This document shows, piece by piece, positions 1 to 8,169 of a stretch of 24,648 nucleotides of DNA. Positions within the stretch are counted from its first letter, which is position 1, and the number at the start of each line of letters is the position of its first letter. The notes below the pieces were generated by a model. It was not told the DNA's origin, ran no database searches, and saw nothing but the letters and a program-made list of their open reading frames with translations. This DNA comes from Gammaproteobacteria bacterium (GTDB taxonomy: Bacteria > Pseudomonadota > Gammaproteobacteria > Steroidobacterales > UBA11654), in NCBI GenBank assembly GCA_012965065.1, contig DTSX01000102.1, positions 1 to 24,648 on the forward strand, read 5' to 3'. A program made the translations under genes and the position numbers.

Positions 1-378
1 ACTGAATTACTCCAATCAAAGTGTGATCGTATCAAAGTTGAAGATGGCGACATTCTCTATCATGTAACTTGGGGAGGAGGAGGATGGGGAGACCCATTCA
101 CAAGAGAAGCAGAAAGAGTTGCATTTGATGTTGATGCTGGCCTTGTTACCAGAGAAGGAGCTAAGAAAAATTATGGAGTGGTACTGAGTAAAGATTGCTC
201 GGTTAATAAGTCAGCCACAACACAACTGAGAAAAAGAATGGCAAAAGCCAGAGGCAAAACAAAACTCTTTGACAAGGGATTTACCAGCATCAGTGAACTT
301 AAAAAACGATGCAAAGAAGAAACCGGACTGGAACCACCTGAAACACCAAGATTCCAGAAATGGATGCTAGAGGCCTAG
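1..378 (+). CDS. Hydantoinase B/oxoprolinase family protein, C-terminal end (partial)
   Basis: The reading frame is open from base 1 and ends at TAG 376-378, so only about 125 C-terminal residues are present. The segment has the glycine-rich block WGGGGWGDP at residues 24-32, followed by DVDAGLVTREGAKKNYGVVL, the typical tail of HyuB/oxoprolinase-B and acetone-carboxylase-like subunits. The last 60 residues are lysine-rich and end in a PPETPRFQKW stretch. Family members act with a HyuA-type partner in ATP-dependent opening of cyclic amides (hydantoins, 5-oxoproline) or related carboxylations; the substrate cannot be told from this fragment. The partner would lie left of the window. It is convergent with mscS, 28 bp away. 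The family call is firm; the reaction is not. Confidence 0.85.
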   Translation, partial: TELLQSKCDRIKVEDGDILYHVTWGGGGWGDPFTREAERVAFDVDAGLVTREGAKKNYGVVLSKDCSVNKSATTQLRKRMAKARGKTKLFDKGFTSISELKKRCKEETGLEPPETPRFQKWMLEA

Positions 379-394
379 CCAGAATAATTGATAG

Positions 395-413
395 AAAATA
401 GATAAGCTATTTT
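395..413. terminator. Possible bidirectional terminator between convergent genes
   Basis: A perfect 7 bp inverted repeat, AAAATAG (395-401) and CTATTTT (407-413) with a 5 nt loop, is followed by more T on the plus strand and flanked by A on the other side. It sits between the converging hyuB-like and mscS genes and overlaps the mscS stop. The stem has only one G-C pair, so it would be weak. Confidence 0.35.
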
Positions 414-1231
414 TTGATATCGTGATTGTAGATGTGGACGTCCCTTTGAGGGTAAGGGATTGATATTCCTTCTTCATCAAACCTTTTCTTAATCTGTTCC
501 AAAATTGAGTATTTAACATTCGAACGATCGGATGAGTTAACCCAAGGCCTGACAATGAAATTAATGCTGTTATCAGCTAATTCTGAAACGGCAATCTTAG
601 GTTCCGGTTCCGCCAGTATTCTGTCCTCTTGATTGAGTATATCCCTTAATATTTCTTTTACTTTGTCTATGTCATCCTCATACCCACAACTGGCAATAAT
701 GTCCACACGGCGAGTGGCCTGACCGGAGTAATTGACAATACTATCTTTCATGATGGTTCCATTGGGAATAATCACAATCTTGTTATCTGGAGTCTTGAGA
801 ACTGTAGAGAATATCTGGATATCTAAGACTGTGCCTGCAGCGGATCCAGCTTCGATATAATCTCCAACTTTGTACGGTTTAAAGATAACAACCAGAATGC
901 CAGCAGCGAAATTAGCTAAAGAGCCTTGCAAAGAAAGTCCTATTGCCAAACCAGCAGCACCAAGCATAGCTATGATTGAAGTGGTCTCAATACCCAGTTG
1001 ATTGATGGCAGCAATAAAGATGATCACCATCAACAATGTATTAAGAAGATTGGCAACAAAGATTCTTACAGTTTCTTCAATACTAGTTTTCTCAAGTGCT
1101 GATTTGATGATCTTTAAAAGTAGTTTAACAACCCATCTACCAACAAAAATGATCAAAACTGCATAAAGAATACGCAAACCAAAGTCAGCAGTAATTTGGG
1201 TAATAAAATCGATTAATTTAGCTGTATCCAT
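407..1231 (-). CDS. mscS: Small-conductance mechanosensitive channel MscS
   Basis: The product is an inner-membrane channel that opens under membrane tension to release solutes during hypo-osmotic shock. From the ATG at 1231 it is 274 residues, close to the E. coli protein (286). An N-terminal membrane segment pair is followed by the pore helix TM3, rich in Gly and Ala (GAAGLAIGLSLQGSLANF), then the beta domain (KPYKVGDYIEAG, and IPNGTIMKDSIVNYS) and the C-terminal alpha/beta domain ending in SIPYPQRDVHIY. The frame continues 23 codons upstream to a TTG at 1300, but those residues (starting GIHRISALEYYHQ) do not look like an MscS N-terminus, so 1231 is preferred; the Shine-Dalgarno there is weak. 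Single gene, divergent from the SDR gene at 1495. Confidence 0.92.
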   Translation of the reverse strand: MDTAKLIDFITQITADFGLRILYAVLIIFVGRWVVKLLLKIIKSALEKTSIEETVRIFVANLLNTLLMVIIFIAAINQLGIETTSIIAMLGAAGLAIGLSLQGSLANFAAGILVVIFKPYKVGDYIEAGSAAGTVLDIQIFSTVLKTPDNKIVIIPNGTIMKDSIVNYSGQATRRVDIIASCGYEDDIDKVKEILRDILNQEDRILAEPEPKIAVSELADNSINFIVRPWVNSSDRSNVKYSILEQIKKRFDEEGISIPYPQRDVHIYNHDIKK

Positions 1232-1430
1232 GTCAAGGTATCCACACTGTATTAGTTTTTGATGGTAGTATTCTAATGCACTTATTCGGTGGATTCCCAA
1301 CTTTCTTTATTGAAATAGACGAATAAAATCACTTTCATTCAGTGTATATTAATAGTGATAAAATAGTAATTTACGATAATACACATTAATATAGTTCTAT
1401 ATCTATTTGATATATATAATATTTATTAAT

Positions 1431-1458
1431 TTGACTGTAATATTTACTCAAACATAGT
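1431..1458 (+). promoter_or_regulatory. Candidate sigma70 promoter for the SDR gene
   Basis: A TTGACT -35-like box (1431-1436) is followed after 16 bp by CATAGT (1453-1458), which would start transcription about 30 bp before the gene; a GGAG ribosome site follows at 1484-1487. The surrounding 1232-1494 gap between mscS and the SDR gene is very AT-rich, with runs of TATATAT, so chance matches are likely. Confidence 0.35.
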
Positions 1459-1494
1459 TGAGTTTTTGTTTTATGCCACGAACGGAGTAGAAAT

Positions 1495-2208
1495 GTGATG
1501 CCAACGGTTATGGTAACAGGTGCTAACAGAGGAATAGGCTACGAACATGTTGCTCAATACGCCCAGAAGAAATGGAAAGTAATTGCATGCGCCAGACAAC
1601 CAGAAAAAGCGATAGATTTATTGCAACTTCAAGACAAATATGGAGCAAACTTCATCATTGAAGAACTTGAAGTTACAAATCATAAACAAGTGGATGATCT
1701 CTCACAAAAGCATAGCAACACCGCAATTGACATTTTAATCAACAACGCTGGAACAGGAGGCCCTGAAGGAATGCCTGGGGCGATGGACTATCAAAAAATA
1801 GACAATATGAATTATCAGATATGGAGAGACATTCTGGAAGTAAACTTACTTGCACCGTTTAAAGTAGCAACTTCCTTTCACAAACAAATTTCAATCAGTG
1901 ACAAGAAAACCCTAATCATGATGTCTAGTGATTTAGGTTCTGTAAGTCAAAATACTTTTGGCGGTTTATACTCCTACCGAGCCAGTAAGTCTGGATTGAA
2001 TATTGTTGCCAAGGGAATGTCTAATGAATGGAAAGATATTATTGTTGTTGCACTTGCCCCAGGCTGGTGCCGAACATATCTCGGCGGAGCAGAAGCAGAA
2101 ATTGATCCTATGGACAGCGTTGAAGATCAACAAAAAATGTTTGAATCTCTGACTGAATCTGACAGCGGTAAATTCCTCGATCGATTTGGCAACGAGGTTC
2201 CTTGGTAA
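1495..2208 (+). CDS. Short-chain dehydrogenase/reductase (SDR), C-factor/sniffer-like
   Basis: This is a cytosolic NAD(P)-dependent oxidoreductase of 236-237 residues, the normal size of a classical SDR. The nucleotide-binding TGANRGIG motif lies near residue 8, NNAG follows the fourth strand, and the catalytic Ser (in MMSSDLGS) and YxxxK (YRASK) are all present, with the APGW segment after them. The insertion between NNAG and the catalytic Ser (GGPEGMPGAMDY) resembles the C-factor/sniffer subgroup rather than FabG. GTG 1495 and ATG 1498 are adjacent in-frame starts; GGAG at 1484-1487 serves either, with better spacing to the GTG. It converges on the aldehyde dehydrogenase gene with only 12 bp between stops, suggesting but not proving a linked alcohol/aldehyde oxidation role. 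Substrate unknown. Confidence 0.85.
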   Translation: MMPTVMVTGANRGIGYEHVAQYAQKKWKVIACARQPEKAIDLLQLQDKYGANFIIEELEVTNHKQVDDLSQKHSNTAIDILINNAGTGGPEGMPGAMDYQKIDNMNYQIWRDILEVNLLAPFKVATSFHKQISISDKKTLIMMSSDLGSVSQNTFGGLYSYRASKSGLNIVAKGMSNEWKDIIVVALAPGWCRTYLGGAEAEIDPMDSVEDQQKMFESLTESDSGKFLDRFGNEVPW

Positions 2209-2220
2209 CTTCAATCAGGT

Positions 2221-3726
2221 CTAAAAAATAACGGATGTGGCTTTGGTTTTAAGGTAAGGCTCTAAACCTTCTTTACCAAATTCTCTTCCCCAACCTGATT
2301 GTTTGTTACCGCCAAAAGGTATGGCCGGATCCACAGCTGCATGCCAATTGATGCTTACTTGTCCGGCATTAATTAACATTGCCATCTTATGGGCAACTGA
2401 AATATTCTGCGTCCAAACACTTCCCGACAGTCCATATGAGGTATCGTTAGCTTGTTGGGCAATGGCCTCCAAATCATTGTTGTCAAACGATTGAGCACAT
2501 AAAACAGGGCCAAATATCTCTTCCTTTGCAATCTTCATATCACCATGTATTTGAGTAAAAATTGTTGGTTTAACAAAGAATCCTTTATCACCAACCATCT
2601 CGCCACCAGTTATCAACTCCGCACCTTCATCTATGCCGCTTTGAATGTAGGACATTACTCTTTTTCTTTGGGTATCAGAAATCAACGGCCCAAAGTCTTT
2701 TTCTGGGTCTAATCCATGACCAATTTTGAAAGACTCTGCCATTTCTTTGATGCCAGCAACCACTGGGTCAAAAATATCTTTATGCACAAAAAGTCGTGTC
2801 CCAGCCATGCAATTTTGTCCCTGTAGAAAGAAACAAGCTCTGGCAGCTCCAGGGATAACTTTGTCTAAATCAGCATCAGGAAATACGACAACAGGATTTT
2901 TACCGCCCAGCTCAAGAGTGACCCGTTTCAAATTTCCAACAGATGCAGCAACTATTTTTTTGCCGACCTCAGTTGAGCCTGTGAAGGCAATTTTATCGAC
3001 GCTGTTGTGATGCGACAGAGCATTCCCTGCGGTCTCGCCGTAACCTGTAACAATATTAACAACGCCCTTCGGAATTCCAGATTTTCGAATTAATTCACCC
3101 AAAAAAAGTGCTGTCATAGGGGTCAGTTCAGCTGGCTTCAAGACAACGGTACAACCAGCTGCCAAAGCAGGGGCTAGCTTTAGGATTGCAAAAATCAACG
3201 GCGAGTTCCAAGGAATAATTGCTCCAACGACACCGATTGGTTCTCTTCTTGTGTAAGTTATTGATTCACCATTCACAACGCCTCCTGGCGATACAGGTAT
3301 GGTATCTCCTTGGATTTTCGTTGCCCATCCAGCATAGTATCTCAGTAAGGTTGTGCCGTGACCGGCAATTGAATAGTGAGCCAGTGCCAAAGGCATACCA
3401 TTGTCTAGAACTTCCAACTCTGCCAACAGGGGCAGACAAGTATCAATATCATCTGCCAACTTGTTCAGTAGCTGGGCTCTGTCATGTGAAGGTATTTTGG
3501 ACCATTCACCAGTAAGTGCTTTTCTGGCTGCAGAGACCGCTAAGGAAATATCGTCTTCATTTCCAGAATCCACTTCTGCAATCTTTGCTTCCGTTCCAGG
3601 ATCAAAAACTGGAATTTTCTCCCCTGAAGTTGACGATACCCATTCTCCATCAATCAATAACTGGTGGTTGGATGCTAAAAAATTTTTTGCTTCTTCTGAA
3701 ATTTTAATGTGCTCTAAATTTGCCAT
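2221..3726 (-). CDS. NAD(P)-dependent aldehyde dehydrogenase
   Basis: The product oxidises an aldehyde to the carboxylate with NAD(P). At 501 residues from ATG 3726 it is a full-length ALDH-superfamily protein. Visible catalytic elements are Asn174 in IPWNSP, Lys197 in VLKPAELTP, the general base Glu272 in LELGGKNP and the nucleophile Cys306 in GQNCMAGTR, plus EEIFGPVL and the C-terminal PFGGNKQSGWGRE block. The nearby in-frame TTG at 3732 adds two residues, but ATG 3726 has AAGG about 7 bp upstream and is preferred. The gene is divergent from the TRAP transporter genes across a 162 bp region containing a 12 bp palindrome. The sequence resembles the betaine/retinal/phenylacetaldehyde dehydrogenase branch; the substrate is not determined. 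Confidence 0.93.
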   Translation of the reverse strand: MANLEHIKISEEAKNFLASNHQLLIDGEWVSSTSGEKIPVFDPGTEAKIAEVDSGNEDDISLAVSAARKALTGEWSKIPSHDRAQLLNKLADDIDTCLPLLAELEVLDNGMPLALAHYSIAGHGTTLLRYYAGWATKIQGDTIPVSPGGVVNGESITYTRREPIGVVGAIIPWNSPLIFAILKLAPALAAGCTVVLKPAELTPMTALFLGELIRKSGIPKGVVNIVTGYGETAGNALSHHNSVDKIAFTGSTEVGKKIVAASVGNLKRVTLELGGKNPVVVFPDADLDKVIPGAARACFFLQGQNCMAGTRLFVHKDIFDPVVAGIKEMAESFKIGHGLDPEKDFGPLISDTQRKRVMSYIQSGIDEGAELITGGEMVGDKGFFVKPTIFTQIHGDMKIAKEEIFGPVLCAQSFDNNDLEAIAQQANDTSYGLSGSVWTQNISVAHKMAMLINAGQVSINWHAAVDPAIPFGGNKQSGWGREFGKEGLEPYLKTKATSVIF

Positions 3727-3753
3727 AGACAACCTTTGTTGCGTTTAATTGAT

Positions 3754-3773
3754 AACCAATACATGTATTTGTT
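3754..3773. promoter_or_regulatory. Palindromic candidate operator between ALDH and TRAP genes
   Basis: AATACATGTATT at 3758-3769 is a perfect 12 bp palindrome. With one mismatched pair it extends to a 20 bp dyad, AAC(C)AATACATGTATT(T)GTT, at 3754-3773. It lies 28 bp upstream of the aldehyde dehydrogenase ATG, inside a divergent intergenic region, where a GntR-, TetR- or LysR-type regulator could control both directions. No regulator gene is present nearby. Confidence 0.45.
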
Positions 3774-3839
3774 GCGGACTATAGTTTACTACAATGAAAC
3801 CCGATTTATATCTCCCTTCCTGTTTACAAACTAGGATAT

Positions 3840-3868
3840 TTGTTTTCACCCATTATGACTAGTATGCT
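3840..3868 (+). promoter_or_regulatory. Weak candidate promoter for dctQM
   Basis: TTGTTT (3840-3845) is separated by 17 bp from TATGCT (3863-3868), placing a start about 13 bp before the DctQ ATG. Both boxes deviate from consensus at two positions; this is an assignment by spacing only. Confidence 0.25.
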
Positions 3869-3888
3869 TTTCAAGCAGGCCTCAAAGA

Positions 3889-4413
3889 ATGATCATAGAA
3901 AAAACACTCAATTTACTAAACAGATTTGAAAAAGGAATTACCTTCCTTGCCTTTGCGGTTCTTGTCTGCGTGATGTTCACTGATGTCGCAGTCAGAGAAA
4001 TTACCGGTACCGGTTTACACTGGTCAAGACAACTCGGAGTTTATGCAAATTTATTTGTGGTTATGTTTGGTCTAGGTGTTGCCTCATCTGAAGGTGCCCA
4101 TTTGAGACCAAAATTTGCAGACCACTGGCTTCCCGAATCATGGAATCCATTCTTAACCAGAATACAAGAGGCCATTATGTCTCTGTTTTGTTTGCTGTTT
4201 GCCATCGTTGCCTTTCAAGTTGTTGTCGAAACCTACAATGATGCTGTTCAGTCAATAGTCCTTAGAGTTGTTGTTTGGCCCTTCCAGGCAGTTATACCCA
4301 TTGCTTTCTTGCTGACCTCAATCCGACACTTATTTTACACCATTGATCCATCACACCGTCCATCTACAGAACATGAAAGAGTGGACGAAAAATCAAACGG
4401 TGACGACTTGTGA
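3889..4413 (+). CDS. dctQ: TRAP transporter small permease subunit (DctQ type)
   Basis: The product is the four-helix small membrane subunit of a tripartite ATP-independent periplasmic (sodium-driven) transporter for organic acids. It has 174 residues. Hydrophobic segments are seen at about residues 15-35, 48-68, 93-118 and 130-150, with the family pattern of an N-terminal EKGITFLAFAVLVCVMFTDV helix and the loop TGTGLHWSRQLGVY after it. The C-terminal 25 residues are hydrophilic and charged (cytoplasmic tail). The stop overlaps the dctM start (GTGA at 4410-4413), so the two subunits are translationally coupled. No DctP substrate-binding protein gene lies on either side: upstream is the divergent aldehyde dehydrogenase and downstream a peroxiredoxin. 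Confidence 0.9.
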   Translation: MIIEKTLNLLNRFEKGITFLAFAVLVCVMFTDVAVREITGTGLHWSRQLGVYANLFVVMFGLGVASSEGAHLRPKFADHWLPESWNPFLTRIQEAIMSLFCLLFAIVAFQVVVETYNDAVQSIVLRVVVWPFQAVIPIAFLLTSIRHLFYTIDPSHRPSTEHERVDEKSNGDDL

Positions 4414-5669
4414 CAGCTGCACTCTTACCCGTAATTATTATTCTACTTTTTGTATTACGACAAAATCTAATTGTGGTTTTAGGTGTTGCAACTGCATACG
4501 CTTATTGGGCGTTTGGAGACGGCGTCATAAGCAACATCGTAGTAGATGCATGGGATGCCGCAAACAAAGATATTCTGCTTTCCATACCTTTATTCATTCT
4601 TGCTGGAAACATTATGTCGAGGGGAGGCATGGCAGCAAGATTGATTCATCTAATGAAATCCTTAACAGCACCGATTCCTGGCGGCCTAGCTATAGCTACC
4701 ATCCTTTCTTGTGCCGCATTTGCAGCCGTTTCTGGATCTGGAATGGTAACTCTGCTGGCTATAGGAACATTAATGTACCCTGCATTGATAAACGCAGGAT
4801 ACCCAAAAAGTTTCGCTATCGGATCACTCTGCGCTGCTGGTACTTTGGGCATTGTAATTCCACCGAGTATTCCGCTGATACTCTATGGGATTATGACCCA
4901 AACATCCATTGCAGATCTATTTATTGCTGGAATTGGTCCTGCTTTGGTTCTTACCTTTTTAATGCTTAGCTACGCCATAATACAAAATTTTGGTCACAGA
5001 GAAGGCAACTGGGACTTTTCGTATGTGCTAAGGTCTTTGAAAAATGGCATCTGGGCATTACTGATGCCCATCATAATCTTAGGGGGTATTTATACCGGGT
5101 ATTTTACTGCTACAGAGTCGGCAGCTGTTGCTGTTGTTTATTCTATAATTGTTGAGACTTTAATCCATAAAGAAATGAAGTGGGACGTTCTTTATGAAGT
5201 GATTTCTGAGACTACGAAACTCCTGGGTTCTTTGTTCCCGGTACTGATGATTGCATTGAGCCTCAATGTTTTTTTAACGTACGAAGAAGTCCCTCAAAAT
5301 TTAGTCATTTGGCTCAGTCAAAGAATTGATAACCCAGTAAGTGCATTGTTAGGCATCAATCTCTTTCTGTTGGTTATTGGCTGTTTAGTAGATATAGGTT
5401 CAGCCATCCTAATTTTGGCACCTATGCTTGGGCCTATTGCATACTCTCAAGGCATTGATCCAATTCATTTTGGCATTATCATGGTTATGAACTTGGAAAT
5501 AGGCTACTTAACGCCGCCATTGGGATTAAATATAATCATTGCTATGAGTATCTTTAAAGAGAAATTTTGGACAGTGTGTAAATCTACCATCCCATTTTTA
5601 TTGATCATGCTGTTAGGTTTAATGATTGTTTCTTTTATTCCTACAATTTCATTATTTTTAATCAATTAA
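4410..5669 (+). CDS. dctM: TRAP transporter large permease subunit (DctM type)
   Basis: This is the transport-catalysing membrane subunit of the TRAP system, 419 residues, normal length, with about a dozen hydrophobic segments. Recognisable DctM blocks are SIPLFILAGNIMSRGGMAARL near residue 54-74, AAFAAVSGSGMVTLLAIGTLMYPALI, GTLGIVIPPSIPLILYGI and, near the C-terminus, NLEIGYLTPPLGLNI. The start is GTG 4410, overlapping the dctQ stop by 4 bp. It must work with DctQ and with a periplasmic binding protein encoded elsewhere. Its substrate is unknown; location next to an aldehyde dehydrogenase and an SDR would fit a carboxylate or a related small molecule, but that is inference. Confidence 0.94.
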   Translation: MTAALLPVIIILLFVLRQNLIVVLGVATAYAYWAFGDGVISNIVVDAWDAANKDILLSIPLFILAGNIMSRGGMAARLIHLMKSLTAPIPGGLAIATILSCAAFAAVSGSGMVTLLAIGTLMYPALINAGYPKSFAIGSLCAAGTLGIVIPPSIPLILYGIMTQTSIADLFIAGIGPALVLTFLMLSYAIIQNFGHREGNWDFSYVLRSLKNGIWALLMPIIILGGIYTGYFTATESAAVAVVYSIIVETLIHKEMKWDVLYEVISETTKLLGSLFPVLMIALSLNVFLTYEEVPQNLVIWLSQRIDNPVSALLGINLFLLVIGCLVDIGSAILILAPMLGPIAYSQGIDPIHFGIIMVMNLEIGYLTPPLGLNIIIAMSIFKEKFWTVCKSTIPFLLIMLLGLMIVSFIPTISLFLIN

Positions 5670-5737
5670 AGCATTGAGCTACGTGTAAATATCTTTAGAA
5701 TATCCAAAAGAAGATTTTAATAACTTAGGAGAAAATT

Positions 5738-6220
5738 ATGACCATTGCTGTAGGCGAACAGATACCACAAATTAATTTTACCACCATGACTGATGAAGGC
5801 CCCAAACCGGTGACCCCGTCGGAGTTATTTACAGGGAAAAAAGTTGCTTTGTTCTCCGTCCCAGGTGCGTTCACTCCCACCTGCTCATTGAAACATTTAC
5901 CGGGTTTTGTTCAACAAAGCGAAAAGCTCCAAGAAAAGGGTATAGATACTGTTTGTTGCATGTCTGTCAATGATGTTTTTGTTATGGATGCTTGGGGGAA
6001 AAGTCAGGGTGCGGAAGGCAAAGTATTGATGCTTGCAGATGGCAATGGAGACTTCACCAAAGCAATGGGCTTGGAGTTGGACGCCTCCGGTTTTGGAATG
6101 GGTACGCGAGCCCAACGTTTTTCATTGATTGCTAACAATGGTGTAGTTGAAATACTTAACGTTGAATCCGGTGGAGAATTTAGAGTAAGTAGCGTCGAGT
6201 ATATGCTGGAACAACTCTAA
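5738..6220 (+). CDS. Peroxiredoxin, Prx5/PrxII type
   Basis: This is a thiol peroxidase that reduces hydrogen peroxide and organic hydroperoxides. At 160 residues it matches the Prx5 (atypical 2-Cys/1-Cys) family. The peroxidatic cysteine lies in PGAFTPTCS (about residues 43-51); the Prx5-specific CCMSVNDVFVMDAWG stretch and the TRAQRFSLI segment carrying the active-site Arg follow. Further cysteines occur at the start of the CCMSVND block. There is no fused glutaredoxin domain, so electrons probably come from a separate glutaredoxin or thioredoxin. A strong AGGAG site sits 7 bp before the ATG. The next gene, a membrane protein, starts 29 bp downstream and is probably co-transcribed. Confidence 0.95.
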   Translation: MTIAVGEQIPQINFTTMTDEGPKPVTPSELFTGKKVALFSVPGAFTPTCSLKHLPGFVQQSEKLQEKGIDTVCCMSVNDVFVMDAWGKSQGAEGKVLMLADGNGDFTKAMGLELDASGFGMGTRAQRFSLIANNGVVEILNVESGGEFRVSSVEYMLEQL

Positions 6221-6249
6221 TTATTTAAAATTAGACAGAAAATACCAAT

Positions 6250-6960
6250 ATGTCCGGACAAGATATAGCTGTCATCGTGCATTTGTTGCTCTTTGCCTAC
6301 TGGTTGGGGGGAGACATAGGTGTCTTTTATTCAAGTGGATTTGCCACAAATCAGAAATTATCAAGGGAAGCTAGGCAAATTGCTGGGAAAATAATGCTGA
6401 ACTTGGATCTGATTCCCAGACTCTGTTTGAGTTTAATGCTAACTGTGGGTGGAATTCTTACAGAGTATTACGGTATTGAACACCCAACTTGGCAATATGT
6501 AGGGATTATTTTACTCGGACCCGTATGGTTCAGTGCATTGGTCTATATACATTTTAATGAAGGCACTGACTTGGTGAAGAAGATGACCAAGATTGATTAC
6601 GTGTTTAGATGGATTATGGTCTTCACTATCATTGCTTCCGTTGCATACGGTTTTCTTTTTGATCGACTGGATTCAGAGCCGTGGATAGGGGCAAAACTCA
6701 TCCTTTTCGCAGCTCTTATTTTTTGTGGAATTATGATTCGAAAAAACATAGGTGGTTTCATTAAAGGGATCCATAATATCGTCAACGACAACATCAATGA
6801 TGCCGACGATGAAGCCATGGTCCAAAGCTTATCCAAAGCAAGAGTGTTTGTAATTATGATCTGGATTCTCCTCTTGGTAGAGGCAGGAATTGGCGTGGTC
6901 AAACCTGGCAGTGTAACTCTTAATTCACCACCAGCAGTTCAAACTGAAACTCTGGAATGA
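6250..6960 (+). CDS. Multi-pass membrane protein, CopD/DUF2269-like
   Basis: A 236-residue integral membrane protein of unknown function. Hydrophobic segments are seen near residues 5-27, 53-75, 81-102, 118-137, 142-160 and 198-216, so about six helices. The N-terminal pattern VIVHLLLFAYWLGGDIG resembles the first helix of CopD-like and DUF2269 proteins, where a His followed by W-x-G-G is conserved; this is a weak family resemblance only. The region after helix five (residues 172-195) is hydrophilic and rich in Asn and Asp, and the C-terminus is a short hydrophilic tail. No clear Shine-Dalgarno precedes ATG 6250. It follows the peroxiredoxin by 29 bp on the same strand, so a link to redox or metal stress is possible but unproven. 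Confidence 0.7.
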   Translation: MSGQDIAVIVHLLLFAYWLGGDIGVFYSSGFATNQKLSREARQIAGKIMLNLDLIPRLCLSLMLTVGGILTEYYGIEHPTWQYVGIILLGPVWFSALVYIHFNEGTDLVKKMTKIDYVFRWIMVFTIIASVAYGFLFDRLDSEPWIGAKLILFAALIFCGIMIRKNIGGFIKGIHNIVNDNINDADDEAMVQSLSKARVFVIMIWILLLVEAGIGVVKPGSVTLNSPPAVQTETLE

Positions 6961-6969
6961 CCAGAAAGG

Positions 6970-8163
6970 TTAGGCGGTATTTTTTCTCTTTCCACTTAAC
7001 ACCATAAAATAACTCAGCCCACACAGAATAGTTGATGCACTGACTATCAAAGCAATTGGCAATAAACGGCCATCAAATACGAGTCCTGAGAGGACACTAA
7101 ACATACCTCCGATTACCAAACCAAGAGCGCTTGATAACCCAGAACTGGAGCCTGCTATTTCAGGTCTTGCACTTACTGCTTGAGCTAAGGACATAGGAAC
7201 AATATAGCCGTGTGCAAAAAACATAATGACCAAGGGAACAATTACACTTATCAGTGTTACATCAAAAACCTTAACTAGGGAGTAAAATAAAAGTCCTGCA
7301 ATCACGTTAAGCAGCACACCAACCAACAAAACCTTCATAAGCCCATACTTTGAAGATAAAGTACCTGCCATGAATGCGCTAACCGTATACAAAATTGTCA
7401 AACCACTCCAGATAAACCCAAAACCTGCCGAATCAATTCCTAGGTCGTTATAAAAAACAGTGGAAGCCACAGCTAATATTGCAAAGAAAGCTCCCGTGGT
7501 AAATGCATAAATCAAAGACGAGCCAACAAAGACTTTTGAACCAAGTAAATACCTATATTTATCTGACCAAGGCTCTTTGCTTGTGGATTCAAGCAATGCG
7601 GCATTTCTTGTCTCGGGCAGCAGCAACAAAATTGCTGTTAAGACCAGAATACCAATTGCTGCAGTAATAATAAAAATACCATTTGGGTTGCCAAAAATTT
7701 GATAGCCAATGCCCCCAATCACCGGTGCAATCATCGGCGAGATTCCCATGATTGCAGTAACCCTTGACAGGGATCTTGCAGTCTCACTTGCATTACTTAC
7801 GTCTCTGATCATTGCTCTTGCCATAACACTGCCAACACTGGCACCTATACCTTGGATTACTCTCCAAAAAATTAAGGAGTTGAGACTGTCGGTTGTTGAA
7901 CAAAAAATAGATGCAATCACAAACAAAACAAGCCCTGATAAAAGCACTGGACGCCTGCCAATTTTATCCGACAAGAATCCAACGAGTGGCATTGAACTTG
8001 CTAGTCCCAATAGATACGCTGAAATTATAAACTGCACAGTGGAGTAGGGCGCCTGATACAACTGGGCAAAACTTTCAATTGTTGGGATAGCAATCGCCAT
8101 GCCAAATGGGGAAATACCGCTGGCAACACCTAGCAAAAGGTTAGAAGGCTTCTTTGCTCGCAT
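6970..8163 (-). CDS. MFS exporter, Bcr/CflA (DHA1) type
   Basis: A 397-residue major facilitator with about 12 hydrophobic segments. Motif A between helices 2 and 3 is clear (GFLSDKIGRRPVLLSG), and the Bcr/CflA signature FWRVIQGIGASVGSVMARAMIRD follows in helices 4-5. Family members export drugs, dipeptides or sulfonamides by proton antiport; the substrate here is unknown. The ATG at 8163 lies only 6 bp after the etfA stop, with no clear ribosome site, so it is probably the last gene of an etfB-etfA-MFS transcription unit. It converges with the membrane protein gene ending at 6960 (9 bp gap). Confidence 0.9.
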   Translation of the reverse strand: MRAKKPSNLLLGVASGISPFGMAIAIPTIESFAQLYQAPYSTVQFIISAYLLGLASSMPLVGFLSDKIGRRPVLLSGLVLFVIASIFCSTTDSLNSLIFWRVIQGIGASVGSVMARAMIRDVSNASETARSLSRVTAIMGISPMIAPVIGGIGYQIFGNPNGIFIITAAIGILVLTAILLLLPETRNAALLESTSKEPWSDKYRYLLGSKVFVGSSLIYAFTTGAFFAILAVASTVFYNDLGIDSAGFGFIWSGLTILYTVSAFMAGTLSSKYGLMKVLLVGVLLNVIAGLLFYSLVKVFDVTLISVIVPLVIMFFAHGYIVPMSLAQAVSARPEIAGSSSGLSSALGLVIGGMFSVLSGLVFDGRLLPIALIVSASTILCGLSYFMVLSGKRKNTA

Positions 8164-8169
8164 GAATGA

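Noticed and set aside
1232..1300. N-terminal extension of MscS starting at TTG 1300.
   Set aside because: TTG start without ribosome site, and the extra 23 residues are unlike MscS N-termini.
1342..1384. Inverted repeat GTGTAT...ATACAC in the mscS/SDR gap.
   Set aside because: Six-base arms 31 bp apart in very AT-rich DNA are expected by chance.
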